Shown one piece after another: positions 24,163 to 33,304 of a stretch of 64,000 nt of DNA; position 1 is the first letter of the stretch, and each line of letters begins with the position of its first letter. The notes beneath the pieces were generated by a model that was not told the origin of the DNA, did no database searches, and saw only the letters and a list, made by a program, of their open reading frames with translations. The stretch spans positions 1,639,840 to 1,703,839 of the forward strand of contig JXCB02000001.1 of the NCBI GenBank assembly GCA_000828075.3, written 5' to 3'. The translations under genes were made by a program, and so were the position numbers. The stretch comes from Tolypothrix campylonemoides VB511288 (GTDB taxonomy: Bacteria; Cyanobacteriota; Cyanobacteriia; Cyanobacteriales; Nostocaceae).

Positions 24163-24640
24163 TGATTTCGTGTTGCACAGAAAAATGAACGAAGCCAGAG
24201 AACAACGGCTTGTTTTGGCGTTCTAAAACAGCATCGCAGACTTGGTAACTTTAAAAGTCAAGGCTACAGGGGTTGCCGATTCTGTTGCTTGTAACAAGTC
24301 GATACTTGCAGCGTTACAAACCTGACGGGGTGACAGAGTGGTTACAAAGTAGACTGGAACTGTTGCCAGTTTTTCAATAGTGACAGTTTTGTGAAATTGC
24401 AATAACATTACCAAGATTTGCAGCCGGAGTGTACTGCGTGGGTGTGAGTAGTTCTTGGAAGCAGTTTTGGTAAAATTTAGGCAGCATTTTCATGTTTATA
24501 GGTCTTGTTGACAATACTTGACCTATCTTTTTCTAACCTAAAAGGGTCACACTCTTCTACAGTCATGCTTTGCGATCGCCTGTCACCCCGTCAGGTTACA
24601 AACTTTGGTCAGATAACTTTTTTTTCTTGAACAATCAAAT
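24163..24640. other. Intergenic region containing an inverted-repeat element
   Basis: No gene is supported. Most of the region is taken by the element at 24320-24596, listed separately. A GCGATCGC site lies at 24572-24579. Confidence 0.45.
24320..24596. repeat. 277-bp element with perfect 17-bp inverted termini
   Basis: ACCTGACGGGGTGACAG (24320-24336) is matched by CTGTCACCCCGTCAGGT (24580-24596). The internal 240 bp show no convincing reading frame. This architecture is typical of a MITE-like insertion; no target duplication was established. Confidence 0.6.
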
Positions 24641-24986
24641 ATGACTGAACAAAACTTTGTTGACACAAATATTGGGCAGTGGCAAGAAATTGAGCAACTA
24701 CCAGGAACAAAAATATTGTCATTGGCTGAACCAGTGCCGCAAGGCTCAATCCATAAATTACAAATGGCTGCTGGCACTGTAATTCCAGTTCATTTTCATC
24801 CTTGTGATGAGTATGTCTATGTTCTTCATGGAACTATCGAAACAGGGGGGGCGTGAATGCACACCAGGAACATTTTGGTTTACACCTGCTAACACTAAAA
24901 ATGGTCCTCATAGAGCAATCACATCTGTCGAAATCTTGACGATTCGTCTTGGTCAGATGGGAGTTTTTGAGTCGCTTACTACTTGA
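24641..24986 (+). pseudogene. Small cupin-domain protein, frameshifted at a G7 run
   Basis: The first frame gives VIPVHFHPCDEYVYVLHGTI, a cupin metal-binding motif (HxH...E), up to ETGGA-stop. One base less in the GGGGGGG run (24845-24851) would continue as ETGGRECTPGTFWFTPANTK and GPHRAITSVEILTIRLGQMG, the second cupin motif, to a stop at 24986. The full product would be about 114 aa. The lesion may be a true mutation, a slippage/phase-variable site or a sequencing error. As it stands only half of the cupin barrel is made. Confidence 0.75.
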
Positions 24987-25076
24987 GATTAGGTAAGCAA
25001 AATTATTTTGTACATATCCTACCTATTTAGGCAGTTACGTTGATTTCACATTGTCTATTTTTTGGAGAAAAACCCT

Positions 25077-25730
25077 ATGAAGAATTTTCAACTCAGCATT
25101 CCAATGGTTATTCAACAATCAGATAAAGGAGACAGAGCCTTTGATATTTATTCGCGTTTACTTGCAGAACGAATTGTATTTTTGAAGAGTGAAGTCACAG
25201 ATGAAACGGCTAATTTGATAGTTGCACAATTGCTGTTTCTGGATGCTGATGACCCAGAACGAGACATCACATTATACATTAACAGTCCTGGAGGTTCAGT
25301 AACAGCAGGAATGGCTGTTTACGATGCCATGAATCAAATTCGTTGTGATGTTTGTACTGTCTGCGTCGGTTTTGCCGCTTCAATGGGAGCATTCTTGCTT
25401 TCTTCAGGTACTCAGGGCAAAAGATATGCTCTGCCAAATGCTCGGATTATGATTCATCAACCTTCAGGAGGCGCTCAGGGAGTGGCTAGTGATATTGAAG
25501 TTGCAGCTAGAGAAATTTTGCGTACCAAAGACACTATCAACAGGATACTGGCTGCTAATACTGGTCAAGCATTAGAGAAGATTGAACGTGATTCAGACCG
25601 AGACTTTTTCATGAGTGCTGAAGAAGCAAAGGCTTACGGCTTAATTGACGGTGTTATCCTGAAAACGCCTACGTCTGTTCAATCTTCAACGAACTCCCAC
25701 ATTGAGAAACATCAGTTGAATGGAAGCTGA
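25077..25730 (+). CDS. clpP: ATP-dependent Clp protease proteolytic subunit
   Basis: Serine peptidase forming the barrel-shaped proteolytic core of Clp protease. The catalytic Ser is in [14 protein letters not shown], the His in [11 protein letters not shown], and the Asp follows in the [20 protein letters not shown] region; [17 protein letters not shown] is the oxyanion loop. Length 217 aa is normal. ATG 25077 is preceded by GGAG (about 10 bp), favoured over an in-frame TTG at 25062. The gene stands alone, without a clpX or second clp gene nearby, so it is probably one of several cyanobacterial ClpP paralogues. Confidence 0.95.
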   Translation: MKNFQLSIPMVIQQSDKGDRAFDIYSRLLAERIVFLKSEVTDETANLIVAQLLFLDADDPERDITLYINSPGGSVTAGMAVYDAMNQIRCDVCTVCVGFAASMGAFLLSSGTQGKRYALPNARIMIHQPSGGAQGVASDIEVAAREILRTKDTINRILAANTGQALEKIERDSDRDFFMSAEEAKAYGLIDGVILKTPTSVQSSTNSHIEKHQLNGS

Positions 25731-25751
25731 TGTTTGTTTTGAATTTACTTA

Positions 25752-25982
25752 ATGCAAAGATGTAAAGTAGTTTCTGTATCTAAAGACAAGTTACCAGTAG
25801 AGTGGAAACTGCCGGTGAACGCAGAGCAAGACTGGTTTGTAGACTCAACTTGCATCCGCCAAGAGTTGGGATATAGGGAAGTTGTACCCCCAGAGGAAGC
25901 ACTGCAACGAACTATAGACTGGGAGCGGACTCATCTACCACAGGAACCTGAGAAGTCGGCGGAACCTTGGTTGCTGGACTAG
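25752..25982 (+). pseudogene. C-terminal remnant of an NAD-dependent epimerase/dehydratase-like protein
   Basis: The 76-codon frame ends with FVDSTCIRQELGYREVVPPEEAL and RTIDWERTHLP, which matches the usual C-terminus of extended short-chain dehydrogenase/epimerase proteins (D-T-S-x-I-R-x-E-L-G-Y). The Rossmann fold that should come before is absent, so this is probably a leftover of a deleted gene. It precedes the hydrolase by 35 bp. Confidence 0.55.
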
Positions 25983-26017
25983 GTAAGTGAAGATGCAATT
26001 TTGGCGAAGGAGGTTTT

Positions 26018-26764
26018 ATGAGTCTTTTGTGTTTAGTTCATGGCGCTTGGCAAGGTGCGTGGTGTTGGGATCTACTGATTCCGGAACTGGAAGCGCGAGG
26101 TCACAAAACAGTGGCAATGGATCTGCCTATTGAAGACCCCTCCGCCAGTTTGTCCCACTTTGCAGATGTGGTGCTTCAAGCGCTTGTAGGCGCAGATGAC
26201 GATGTGGTGCTGATCGGTCACTCGATGGCTGGTACTGTAATTCCCCTTGTTGCTAGCCAGCGTCCAGTCCGTCGCCTGGTGTTCCTCGCAGCCCTCATCC
26301 CGCACGTAGGAACCAGTGTCCTTGACCAGTGCTATGACGAGGTAGACCCTGATGCCCTCAAAGCTGCAGCTTACAAACCGCCAGAGGCGAGTCAGTTCGA
26401 GCAGTTCCGTGATGAGCCTGATATGTTCAACCCGGCTGCGCTTGGCAAAGACCCTTCAGGGAGCGAAGCACTTGCAATGGAACTTTTGTTTCACGACTGT
26501 GAACCTGATGTGGCGCGTTGGGCAATCTCCAAACAACGAAATCAACAATCAATGGCACACATTTTCGAGGTCACTCCCCTGCAAGCTTTCCCGGATGTGC
26601 AGTACACGTATATTGTCTGCACTGATGACCGGACAATTTCCCCTGTTTGGTCGCGATACGCTGCACGTAAGCGCTTGGGAGTTGATGCGATAGAACTGCC
26701 TGGAGGACATTGCCCCTATCTGTCTCGCCCTACCCACCTTGCTTCGGTACTGAGTGCTGAGTAA
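26018..26764 (+). CDS. Alpha/beta hydrolase of the methylesterase/hydroxynitrile-lyase-like type
   Basis: A 248-aa hydrolase. FVHGAWQGAWCWDLL-type start (LVHGAWQGAWCWD) is the oxyanion hole; the nucleophile is in GHSMAG, the acid in VCTDDRTISP and the His in PGGHCPYLSRP. This arrangement matches small esterases related to plant SABP2/methylesterases. A strong ribosome site GGAGG precedes the ATG. The substrate is unknown. Confidence 0.9.
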   Translation: MSLLCLVHGAWQGAWCWDLLIPELEARGHKTVAMDLPIEDPSASLSHFADVVLQALVGADDDVVLIGHSMAGTVIPLVASQRPVRRLVFLAALIPHVGTSVLDQCYDEVDPDALKAAAYKPPEASQFEQFRDEPDMFNPAALGKDPSGSEALAMELLFHDCEPDVARWAISKQRNQQSMAHIFEVTPLQAFPDVQYTYIVCTDDRTISPVWSRYAARKRLGVDAIELPGGHCPYLSRPTHLASVLSAE

Positions 26765-26797
26765 ATTTAGGGCGTTGCTGATTCAAAGTATGAATTT

Positions 26798-26880
26798 ATA
26801 CTAAATTGCATTCATATGTATCACCTCACCCCGGCCTTACGGGTACCCCTCTCCTTGTTAAGGAGAGGGGCGGGGGTGAT
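26798..26880. repeat. MITE-like element, one-ended copy
   Basis: ATACTAAATTGCATTCA (26798-26814) and the following hairpin (CACCTCACCCC ... GGCGGGGGTGATG, inner CTCTCCTTGTTAAGGAGAG) are the left end and core of the element seen at 9697-9802. The right terminal repeat is not found, so the copy is truncated or diverged. It may serve as a bidirectional terminator between the convergent hydrolase and the DUF3082 gene side. Confidence 0.55.
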
Positions 26881-26896
26881 GGTATCACCAACAATT

Positions 26897-26962
26897 TTAA
26901 TCATTAAGTACAGGAACACGACGACCATCTTTGCGAATGTATTCCTTCTCGAAGGGAGTACA
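26897..26962 (-). pseudogene. Tiny PAS-domain remnant
   Basis: The minus strand reads [21 protein letters not shown] then stop, the characteristic C-terminal strand pair of a PAS sensor domain. No further PAS or kinase sequence is next to it, so this is a gene scrap. Confidence 0.4.
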
Positions 26963-27087
26963 TACTCCAGATTGATTAATTGTGCGATTGCCTCCGGCAC
27001 TGCCCCTTGGGCGATCGCCCTCTCATGCCCACTCCAATATTCTGGGGAAGTCATTTCCTTAATCGCTTTGCTCAAATTCACGCCGCA

Positions 27088-27405
27088 TCAGTTTTTCTGT
27101 GTCAACTGCTGCACCAACAACTGCACCGTCAACGCCAGCAACCCAACCGCCACTATGCCAAATATTGCTGCTCCCAAAGCAGTCACGCCTACAACTAAGG
27201 TACGCACCGCAGAAGCGATATTCACAACCATCGGGTTATCTGAATGAATAGGTTTCGTGGCAAAAGTTGTGGCTATAGCAATCATCAGAGAGTACAGTGC
27301 ATACCCAAGTCCCCCCGAAATCACCGCCCCGGTTATACAACGTAACGGAGTTGGTTGAACCTGCGCTTGAGTCTGTGCTTGTTGTGTTAAATTTTTGTCA
27401 CTCAT
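27088..27405 (-). CDS. DUF3082-type membrane protein
   Basis: A 105-aa cyanobacterial protein with two membrane spans (about residues 24-48, CITGAVISGGLGYALYSLMI, and 72-98, VVGVTALGAAIFGIVAVGLL) after a Gln-rich N-terminus. The family is of unknown function and in cyanobacteria is often next to ispE/rsmA as here (37 bp downstream of ispE, same strand). Confidence 0.75.
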   Translation of the reverse strand: MSDKNLTQQAQTQAQVQPTPLRCITGAVISGGLGYALYSLMIAIATTFATKPIHSDNPMVVNIASAVRTLVVGVTALGAAIFGIVAVGLLALTVQLLVQQLTQKN

Positions 27406-27441
27406 AAAATCTTCGCGTCCTTTGGGATTCGTATCTGATTC

Positions 27442-28392
27442 TTACATCGATGATGCCACCTGAACCCCATGTGATGTCATCCGAGCCACAAACAATTCTA
27501 AATCCTCATCAGCAAGAGTCTCCCTCACTTGAAGTTTAACTTTTTCCGCCTGCTGTTGCGACTCACAAATAGCAAATACACTCGGACCAGAACCAGACAT
27601 CATTGTTCCCAAAACACCAGCACTTGCAAATGTCTCTCGCAGTTGCAATACTTGCGGATGTGCTGGTAACACTACGCGCTCTAAATCATTATGCAGCTTT
27701 TGAGCAATCTCCGTTGCGTCCTTATTTAAAATAGCTTTTACTATTGGTCCGGAATGTATAGCTGCTGCACGGGCTGACAAGCTGTCGGTATCTTTGAGAT
27801 AGGAATCACCAAACTGTTGTCGATAGGTTTTGTATGCCCAAGGGGTAGACACTGCAAGGCTACGATATTTACCCAATACTATATATATGTTGTCTAAACT
27901 CGGAAGCACAGAAAGTTGCTCACCTCTTCCTGTGGCGATCGCCGTTCCGCCAGCCACACAAAACGGCACATCTGAACCTAATTGCGCTCCCAATTCCTCT
28001 AACTCTGACTGAGTCAGTCCTAGCTTCCAAAGTAAATCTATCCCTACCAACACTGCTGCTGCATTCGTCGAACCCCCAGCTAACCCCGCTGCAACAGGTA
28101 TGCGCTTGTTTATGGTGATGTTGACACCGCCATACTTGGCAAAGGCGTTTGGAAACTCTGTCGCCATCAGTTCGGCTGCTTTGTATGCAATATTACTATT
28201 GTCTATGGGAACTTCCGGATGGTTGCAACGAACGCTTATTGCTTGATTGTCGCTTGCTTCTAAATGAATTTCGTCCGCTAGGTCGATGGTTTGGAGTATC
28301 ATTACTAACTCATGATACCCATCAGGGCGATCGCCAATGATTTCCAGGTGTAAGTTGATTTTGGCAGGGGCGATTAGGGTGTAGGAACGCAT
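27442..28392 (-). CDS. ispE: 4-diphosphocytidyl-2-C-methyl-D-erythritol kinase
   Basis: GHMP-family kinase of the MEP isoprenoid pathway. Evidence: the start [20 protein letters not shown], the ATP loop [40 protein letters not shown] and the C-terminal [17 protein letters not shown]. Length 316 aa is standard. It follows rsmA on the same strand after 59 bp, a common cyanobacterial order, and probably shares a transcript with DUF3082. Confidence 0.95.
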   Translation of the reverse strand: MRSYTLIAPAKINLHLEIIGDRPDGYHELVMILQTIDLADEIHLEASDNQAISVRCNHPEVPIDNSNIAYKAAELMATEFPNAFAKYGGVNITINKRIPVAAGLAGGSTNAAAVLVGIDLLWKLGLTQSELEELGAQLGSDVPFCVAGGTAIATGRGEQLSVLPSLDNIYIVLGKYRSLAVSTPWAYKTYRQQFGDSYLKDTDSLSARAAAIHSGPIVKAILNKDATEIAQKLHNDLERVVLPAHPQVLQLRETFASAGVLGTMMSGSGPSVFAICESQQQAEKVKLQVRETLADEDLELFVARMTSHGVQVASSM

Positions 28393-28451
28393 TTTATAGT
28401 GCTTACGTAAATTTTCAGGGCTTTTGTACAGAGGCGCTAGTCATGAAAGCG

Positions 28452-29279
28452 TCAAGACAAATCTCCGAACTCATTTGCTAGAGCTACCCATTGGCTCGTG
28501 CTGAGTTGTTCAGCGCGAGCTTGAGGGTTTATCTCTAATTTTTCCAGCAATTGTGACAGGCGATCGCGTTCTATGACCGATTGCAAATTATTTCGTAACA
28601 TTTTACGTTTTTCCCCGAATCCCAACTTCACCAAAGTTTCTAACCGTCGCGTATCTGTGGCTGGTGGTTCAAATTGGCGTGGAACTAAACGCACGACTGC
28701 TGAATCTACCTTGGGTGGTGGGTAGAATGCTCCGGCGGGTACAGTATACATTAACTCGCACTCTGCCAAATACTGTACTCGTACTGAGAGCGCCCCAAAA
28801 GCTTTTGACCCTGGTTTTGCTCCCAGCCTTTGAGCAACTTCTTTTTGTACCAATAGCACTATCGAGTTATAAGGTGCGGGGTTCGGGTTAGCAATTGTAC
28901 CCAGTAGTTTTTCTAGGATTGGTCCTGTGATGTTGTAGGGAATATTGGCAACAACTTTATTGTGCTTTTGGAAGGCTGGAAATGGTTTTAAAAGCGATGG
29001 TACGTCTAATTCGAGAAAATCCCCTTGCAGAAGTAAAAAATTTTCTTTGCGTCCGAATTCTTTTGTTAATACCTTACATAAGTCCCGGTCTATTTCCACC
29101 GCCACCAAAGATTGTACCAACGGTAATAGGCGGCGAGTCAGGATACCTGTACCAGGACCAATTTCCAGGACGCAGTCAGTTGATTGTAATTGGGAAGCTT
29201 GAATAATTTCGTTGAGGGCTTTTTCACTTTTAAGCCAATGCTGAGCAAATTGCTTACGCGGTTTTACCTTTTCTGTCAT
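28452..29279 (-). CDS. rsmA: 16S rRNA dimethyladenosine transferase
   Basis: SAM-dependent enzyme dimethylating two adenines in the 3' hairpin of 16S rRNA. Visible motifs: RKQFAQHWLKSEKAL, the SAM loop VLEIGPGTGILTRRLLP, the catalytic NIPYNITGPIL, and FYPPPKVDSAVVRLVP. ATG 29279 is preferred over an in-frame TTG at 29297. Length 275 aa is normal. Confidence 0.95.
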   Translation of the reverse strand: MTEKVKPRKQFAQHWLKSEKALNEIIQASQLQSTDCVLEIGPGTGILTRRLLPLVQSLVAVEIDRDLCKVLTKEFGRKENFLLLQGDFLELDVPSLLKPFPAFQKHNKVVANIPYNITGPILEKLLGTIANPNPAPYNSIVLLVQKEVAQRLGAKPGSKAFGALSVRVQYLAECELMYTVPAGAFYPPPKVDSAVVRLVPRQFEPPATDTRRLETLVKLGFGEKRKMLRNNLQSVIERDRLSQLLEKLEINPQARAEQLSTSQWVALANEFGDLS

Positions 29280-29297
29280 GCTTTTAGCCTTGTTCAA

Positions 29298-29674
29298 TTT
29301 CGATTAATTTTGTAACAATCGATGTTTACTAAGAAATCAGCGGTGACCCTCGCTCCGCTCAAATTCAAAATTATTTTTTGAATTCCCATTCGGCGCAGCC
29401 GTGCCGAAGGCTTAGGGCTGTGGGGTCTTTAATTTTGAACTTTGAATTTTGAATTTTGAATTCCCCGAAGGGGTGACTCCGGGATCAACTAGCATAGCAA
29501 TTACCAAGCATTGAACCGAGACCCAGCAATGGCAAAGATGCTCATCGAAAGGCAACAACAAAGGCATATTTAGCCATCATACAGGTAATTTATTTTAGTC
29601 AAGTACGGAATTCCCTATAAGATTGTTACGCTTATTACTATTTATTCGTTTTTGTCAAGCTATTGAAACTTTTC
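29298..29674. repeat. Intergenic region with dispersed repeats
   Basis: No gene is seen. The first part (about 29340-29480) has TTTGAATT repeats and GC-rich palindromic scraps (CGGCGCAGCCGTGCCGAAGG). The second part is the upstream region of the hli gene. Confidence 0.5.
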
Positions 29675-29692
29675 TTTACAAAGCTTTACTAT
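29675..29692 (+). promoter_or_regulatory. HLR1-like RpaB site upstream of hli
   Basis: TTTACAAA-GC-TTTACTAT matches the HLR1 direct repeat (G/T)TTACA(T/A)(T/A)-N2-(G/T)TTACA(T/A)(T/A) in all but one position. RpaB binds HLR1 and controls high-light genes, including hli. It lies about 50 bp upstream of the hli start. Just after it is a tandem duplication TTGTTAACAACAAAG (about 29692-29724). Confidence 0.55.
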
Positions 29693-29741
29693 TGTTAACA
29701 ACAAAGAATTGTTAACAACAAAGAGAAAAACGAAAAAAACC

Positions 29742-29954
29742 ATGACGGCACGCAGCTACATAGTAGAAGAAGGGAATCGATTGAACAATTACGCAATTGA
29801 ACCCAAGATTTATGTGGACGAAACCCAGAAGTTTGGCTTCACTGAGCATGCAGAGAAGCTCAATGGGCGTTTGGCAATGATTGGCTTTGTCTCACTGATC
29901 GCGCTCGAAGTTCTTACCGGACACGGTTTGATTGGGTGGCTCAGTAGTTTGTAA
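29742..29954 (+). CDS. High-light-inducible protein (Hlip/Scp)
   Basis: One-helix thylakoid protein binding chlorophyll and protecting assembling photosystem II. The 70-aa product has the chlorophyll-binding signature [15 protein letters not shown] in the membrane helix and ends GLIGWLSSL. The ATG at 29742 ([10 protein letters not shown]) is chosen over an upstream TTG frame. An HLR1-like box upstream suggests high-light control. Confidence 0.9.
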   Translation: MTARSYIVEEGNRLNNYAIEPKIYVDETQKFGFTEHAEKLNGRLAMIGFVSLIALEVLTGHGLIGWLSSL

Positions 29955-30028
29955 ATACAAAGCTGAATCCTCAGACATTGATCAATCTATTCAATCTATA
30001 TAAATAAATGAAATTTGGAGAAATAACG

Positions 30029-30268
30029 ATGAGAACTGACTTTGACTTTCCTAAAGCGGAGCTACTTGGACCTGTTGTGTTTAGACCTGATTTCAACAAC
30101 TTTGAAGTCATCAGCGCCAATCAAGCTTGGTCATTGTTTTTCACCGGCGGTCAGGAAGATAAAGCACTGGGACTAAATGCTGAATTGGGTAAATTTTTCA
30201 CTAACGTGCTGATTGCTATCACAGTGACAGGAACTCTCTGGGGAGCTGTTTTCACTCACGTTGCATGA
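30029..30268 (+). CDS. Small membrane protein next to hli
   Basis: A 79-aa protein with an acidic soluble part (FDFPKAELLGPVVFRPDFNN) and one C-terminal membrane span (FFTNVLIAITVTGTLWGAVF). It has no ExxNGR chlorophyll motif. TTTGGAGAAATAACG before the ATG at 30029 gives a good ribosome site. It lies 74 bp after hli and before a clear terminator, so both are probably one light-stress operon. Family not recognised. Confidence 0.7.
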   Translation: MRTDFDFPKAELLGPVVFRPDFNNFEVISANQAWSLFFTGGQEDKALGLNAELGKFFTNVLIAITVTGTLWGAVFTHVA

Positions 30269-30308
30269 ATAAACTCTGTCCAGATTGTCGTTGATACGAA
30301 CTATTCTC

Positions 30309-30343
30309 AAAGCCCCGGTTCCTTGACCAGGGCTTCTTTTTTT
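30309..30343 (+). terminator. Rho-independent terminator after hli operon
   Basis: AAGCCCCGG-TTCCTTGA-CCAGGGCTT followed by CTTTTTTT. It closes the hli plus small-membrane-protein transcript. Confidence 0.8.
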
Positions 30344-31189
30344 AGCGGTAAGTTGCAACTAGAGGGGCGATCGCCATATACGGCAATTGTTGACAATAGC
30401 TTAATGAGATATTGAAGATAATGAAAGCCATTGGCAATGATATTTTTTTTGATATATTTGATATTTCCTTATGATTTTGGGAATTAAAGCGATCGCTGTA
30501 AACGGTTGTATGTACATCAAATTTCAACTAAACCGTTTAGTATGTATACTTGTTGCAGTTCAGTACGACTATCCCACTTTGGCAACAACTTTTCTATATT
30601 TCCGCCGTGACTTACTTCCCTTTTGCTTGTTCGCTAATTTCTGTTGCTTGCGTTTCAGATTTAATTCATATGAAAAAAGGAAATTTCTGCCCGTCTTGGT
30701 TAAGCCGAAGTTTTAGATTAAGTTTTATAAAGAAATAGCAAATCTTGCGTAATTTCCTTTGTTTGAACTGAGAACTATAACATATGCTGCAACAACAATC
30801 ACGAATGCTCCCTGCACTGTCATTTTGTCAGGCAGGGGTTTTTCTATCTAGTGGAAAACGCACTTTTCCAACTTTTCTACCGTTGCTTATGGAGAGTATT
30901 TATACTTATGGTCAACGTTTGTGAAGAAATGATGTTTCTTGCGTAAAACTATTTAACTGACACTGAGAACTAAGTAGAGGTTTATTGGATTAACATGAAA
31001 AACACATTTTAATAATACAACGAGTGTAAACTTGAGTGATTACATTGGGAATACTTATGAATTATTATATTTATAATTAGCCATTAATTCTAATATATAG
31101 AGATAGCAAAAATTCAAGATATACATTAATATTTTTTGAATTTTTCCTATCAACTATGATTTTCATGATAATAGGAAAATATTAATAAA
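30344..31189. other. Long AT-rich intergenic region with repeated motif and a terminator-like hairpin
   Basis: No convincing gene is seen. Two copies of a spaced motif occur: TCTTGCGTAA plus ACTGAGAACTA at about 30745-30777 and again at about 30949-30981, each preceded by AAGAAAT. A terminator-like hairpin CCCTGC...GCAGGGGTTTTT lies at about 30811-30843, between the copies. The arrangement could reflect small RNA genes; there is no direct proof. Confidence 0.4.
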
Positions 31190-31594
31190 ATGGAAGAAAA
31201 ACCATATTTAGCTCCAGAAAGTTCAGGAGAACAAGATACCTCGAATAAATTGAGTAGGGACAACGAGCATTTATTGGTTCACTTTCATGAATCCAAAGCT
31301 TTAATAGATGCAATTAATAAGTATGAGCAAGCTGTTAAACGATATATTGACCCAGAAATCAACCGTGAAGAGACTATTTTGATAGTATCGGCTCTGATTG
31401 AAAAATTGGCAAATTCTCTGCCCAAGTATCTTCAAGAAGAGCCAGGCATGAAACAGGGGCTGATGGATGTCATTAAAGAGATGCGAAAAAAAGGTTTTCC
31501 AATGAATCAGTATTTCAAAGAGCAATTTATTAAGTTTGTTGTTGAGATAAAGAGTATGATTCAACAAACTTTAGCAAAACTTTTTCATTCATAA
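31190..31594 (+). CDS. Unknown helical protein (134 aa)
   Basis: Not recognised. An acidic, disordered start is followed by mainly helical sequence (LIDAINKYEQAVKRYID, LIVSALIEKLANSLPKYL) and a C-terminal amphipathic helix (FVVEIKSMIQQTLAKLF). No signal peptide. The AT-rich surroundings and lack of a strong ribosome site leave some doubt about expression. Confidence 0.55.
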   Translation: MEEKPYLAPESSGEQDTSNKLSRDNEHLLVHFHESKALIDAINKYEQAVKRYIDPEINREETILIVSALIEKLANSLPKYLQEEPGMKQGLMDVIKEMRKKGFPMNQYFKEQFIKFVVEIKSMIQQTLAKLFHS

Positions 31595-31660
31595 GGTCTA
31601 CTAAAACTTGAAATTCTTTGACAATTGCGCTAAAACCTCTGTAATTATTGCATGGCTCTA

Positions 31661-32275
31661 TCATGCTGCCAAAACCTGCTCGACACTCAGCGTAAGTTCT
31701 GGAAAAGTACGCGACACAATTCTATCTTGACCTCGGTACGCAGTAGATTGGTAAACGCCATTCTCATCGAGTAAGTAGACAAAAACCGTTGGAACTTTGG
31801 GTTTACCCAGGTAACTGCGGCTAGCGACAGCCATATAATCTACAATCCAGTATTCTGGAATACCAAGGCGTTGATACTCATCCAGCTTGTCGATGTAGTC
31901 ATCTTCCCAATTTGTTGATACCACTTCTAGTGCTAATTGCAGAGCTTCAACAAATGCAGAGTATGCAGCAGGGTTTGAATCCCAAAGGGTTTTGTCAACC
32001 ACACTCACATCTGGTTGACGACCTTGTTCCTTACCGTCTGAAGTTAGAGTTCTGACCATAATTCTGCCTGACACTCTGTAGTTAAGGTTTAAACGTCTAA
32101 CTTCTTCTTTAAAAGAGTCGCTAATAAATTCTGCTATGTTGTCGTGCTTCCTAGTAGGTAATATCCTCACAATTTCTCCGTTCACAAGTTCATAACGACC
32201 CTCTTGATCTGGAAGTTGCTCCAGAAATTCTGCAAAGGAGAGTTTTTGCGTCGGTTGGTTTGTGGTTAAAGTCAT
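31661..32275 (-). CDS. Uma2-family (DUF820) PD-(D/E)XK-like protein
   Basis: A 204-aa member of the family greatly expanded in cyanobacteria, with a restriction-endonuclease-like fold. Signature parts: LSFAEFLEQLPDQEGRYELV, GRQPDVSVVD (catalytic Asp), ALEVVSTNWEDDYIDKLDEY and LGIPEYWIVDY. The usual catalytic pair D-x(n)-E-x-K reads here ExVS instead of a clean ExK, as in many members. Biological role unknown; they may be nucleases linked to transposons. Confidence 0.9.
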   Translation of the reverse strand: MTLTTNQPTQKLSFAEFLEQLPDQEGRYELVNGEIVRILPTRKHDNIAEFISDSFKEEVRRLNLNYRVSGRIMVRTLTSDGKEQGRQPDVSVVDKTLWDSNPAAYSAFVEALQLALEVVSTNWEDDYIDKLDEYQRLGIPEYWIVDYMAVASRSYLGKPKVPTVFVYLLDENGVYQSTAYRGQDRIVSRTFPELTLSVEQVLAA

Positions 32276-32683
32276 GGGGAGTTGTGCATACTGTTAATTT
32301 CCAGTCTAACTATGCCTCAGCCACGCTGACGGTGTTTGTGTCTTCCCAAAGTATTCGCTCTTTACTGGGTGTGTTCGCGGTTGAAGAGTTTGAAAATTGT
32401 TTCTCTTTGGAAGTAATTTGGAAAGCGATCGCCCTAGCTTTGGATGAGAGAGTCGAGGCGATACTCCCAAAAGGCGATCGCAACTCTGAGGCAAGTATAG
32501 AGAACTGCTAGCTTAATAAACTAATGTCCCCTTACGGGGAAGGAGATGGGCACACATATAGATATGGAGCCAGCATCTCACGGATATTTTTTTTGTCCCC
32601 TGGCAGGAAATTTTATGTTTTAATCATATTTAGACAGTTAGAAAGGGGAGAAGAAGCTATTGTATTCAAGAAATTTTTGAATA
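32276..32683. other. Intergenic region
   Basis: No gene is supported. There are HIP1 octamers near 32425 and 32474 and a stretch TTAATTTCCAG...CCACGC that is loosely repeated at 33500-33535. Open frames here lack coding character. Confidence 0.4.
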
Positions 32684-33304
32684 TTAAGCACTTACCAAAT
32701 TACTTAGCTGCAATTCACACTCTTGAAAGACATAATTGACAGCAGTAAAGAGTTTATCTAGCTCATAAATGGTGTAAGGGGCGATATTTCTGGTAAATGC
32801 ATCTGCTTCCAGCTTGCCAAATTGCCATAATCCTCCGTTAGATACAATGCCAAAGATAATTATCTGTGGTTCTCCATTCAGTTTTTGAGCGGCAATCATT
32901 TCTGCCAAACATTGCGCCCAACCTGCTTCAAAGTTATCCTGTTTGGCTTCTACCAAGATAAAGTAAGGCTTGTCAAAAACAACTTTTCCTAATGGAGAAC
33001 GTTTAGCCAAAATATATTCAGGAAAACCCGATAGTTTTTCATCATAATTGAGAGATTGATGGCTCCATAAAATAAATTTGCTGCTGTAGCGTTTCCAAAC
33101 TTCCTTCAAAACCGGGTATATCAAGTTTTCGCAAATAGCAAATTCTGAATTGTCAACAACTCCTTCCCGCATTACAGTTTGCAAATCTTCTCTGAAGTAA
33201 TCTGAGAGAGCAAACTCAGCTTCATTCATGAAATTCGATTCAGTATAGGTGACTTGAAATGCTTTGAGGACTTCACCTATAGTTTTGTAACTACTGAAAG
33301 CCAT
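32684..33304 (-). CDS. Predicted PD-(D/E)XK nuclease-like protein
   Basis: A 206-aa protein with a restriction-enzyme-like core: GFPEYILAKRS, then PYFILVEAKQDNFEAGWAQC, where E-A-K is the typical catalytic ExK, followed by a helix and IIIFGIVSNGGLWQFGKL, as in type I restriction R-subunit N-terminal domains and DUF-type cyanobacterial relatives. An upstream acidic residue (PEY) could be the third ligand. It lies between the Uma2 gene and the CRISPR-Cas genes and may be an orphan defence nuclease. Confidence 0.6.
   Translation of the reverse strand: MAFSSYKTIGEVLKAFQVTYTESNFMNEAEFALSDYFREDLQTVMREGVVDNSEFAICENLIYPVLKEVWKRYSSKFILWSHQSLNYDEKLSGFPEYILAKRSPLGKVVFDKPYFILVEAKQDNFEAGWAQCLAEMIAAQKLNGEPQIIIFGIVSNGGLWQFGKLEADAFTRNIAPYTIYELDKLFTAVNYVFQECELQLSNLVSA

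Noticed and set aside
24223..24414. Minus-strand 63-codon frame
   Set aside because: Spans the end of an inverted-repeat element and has no recognisable feature.
26821..27081. Open frame on the minus strand beside DUF3082 (86 codons)
   Set aside because: It runs through the MITE-like hairpin and an out-of-frame PAS scrap, so it is a chance frame over repeats.
30471..30738. Plus-strand frames downstream of the hli operon
   Set aside because: No domain, poor start context and skewed composition; region treated as non-coding.
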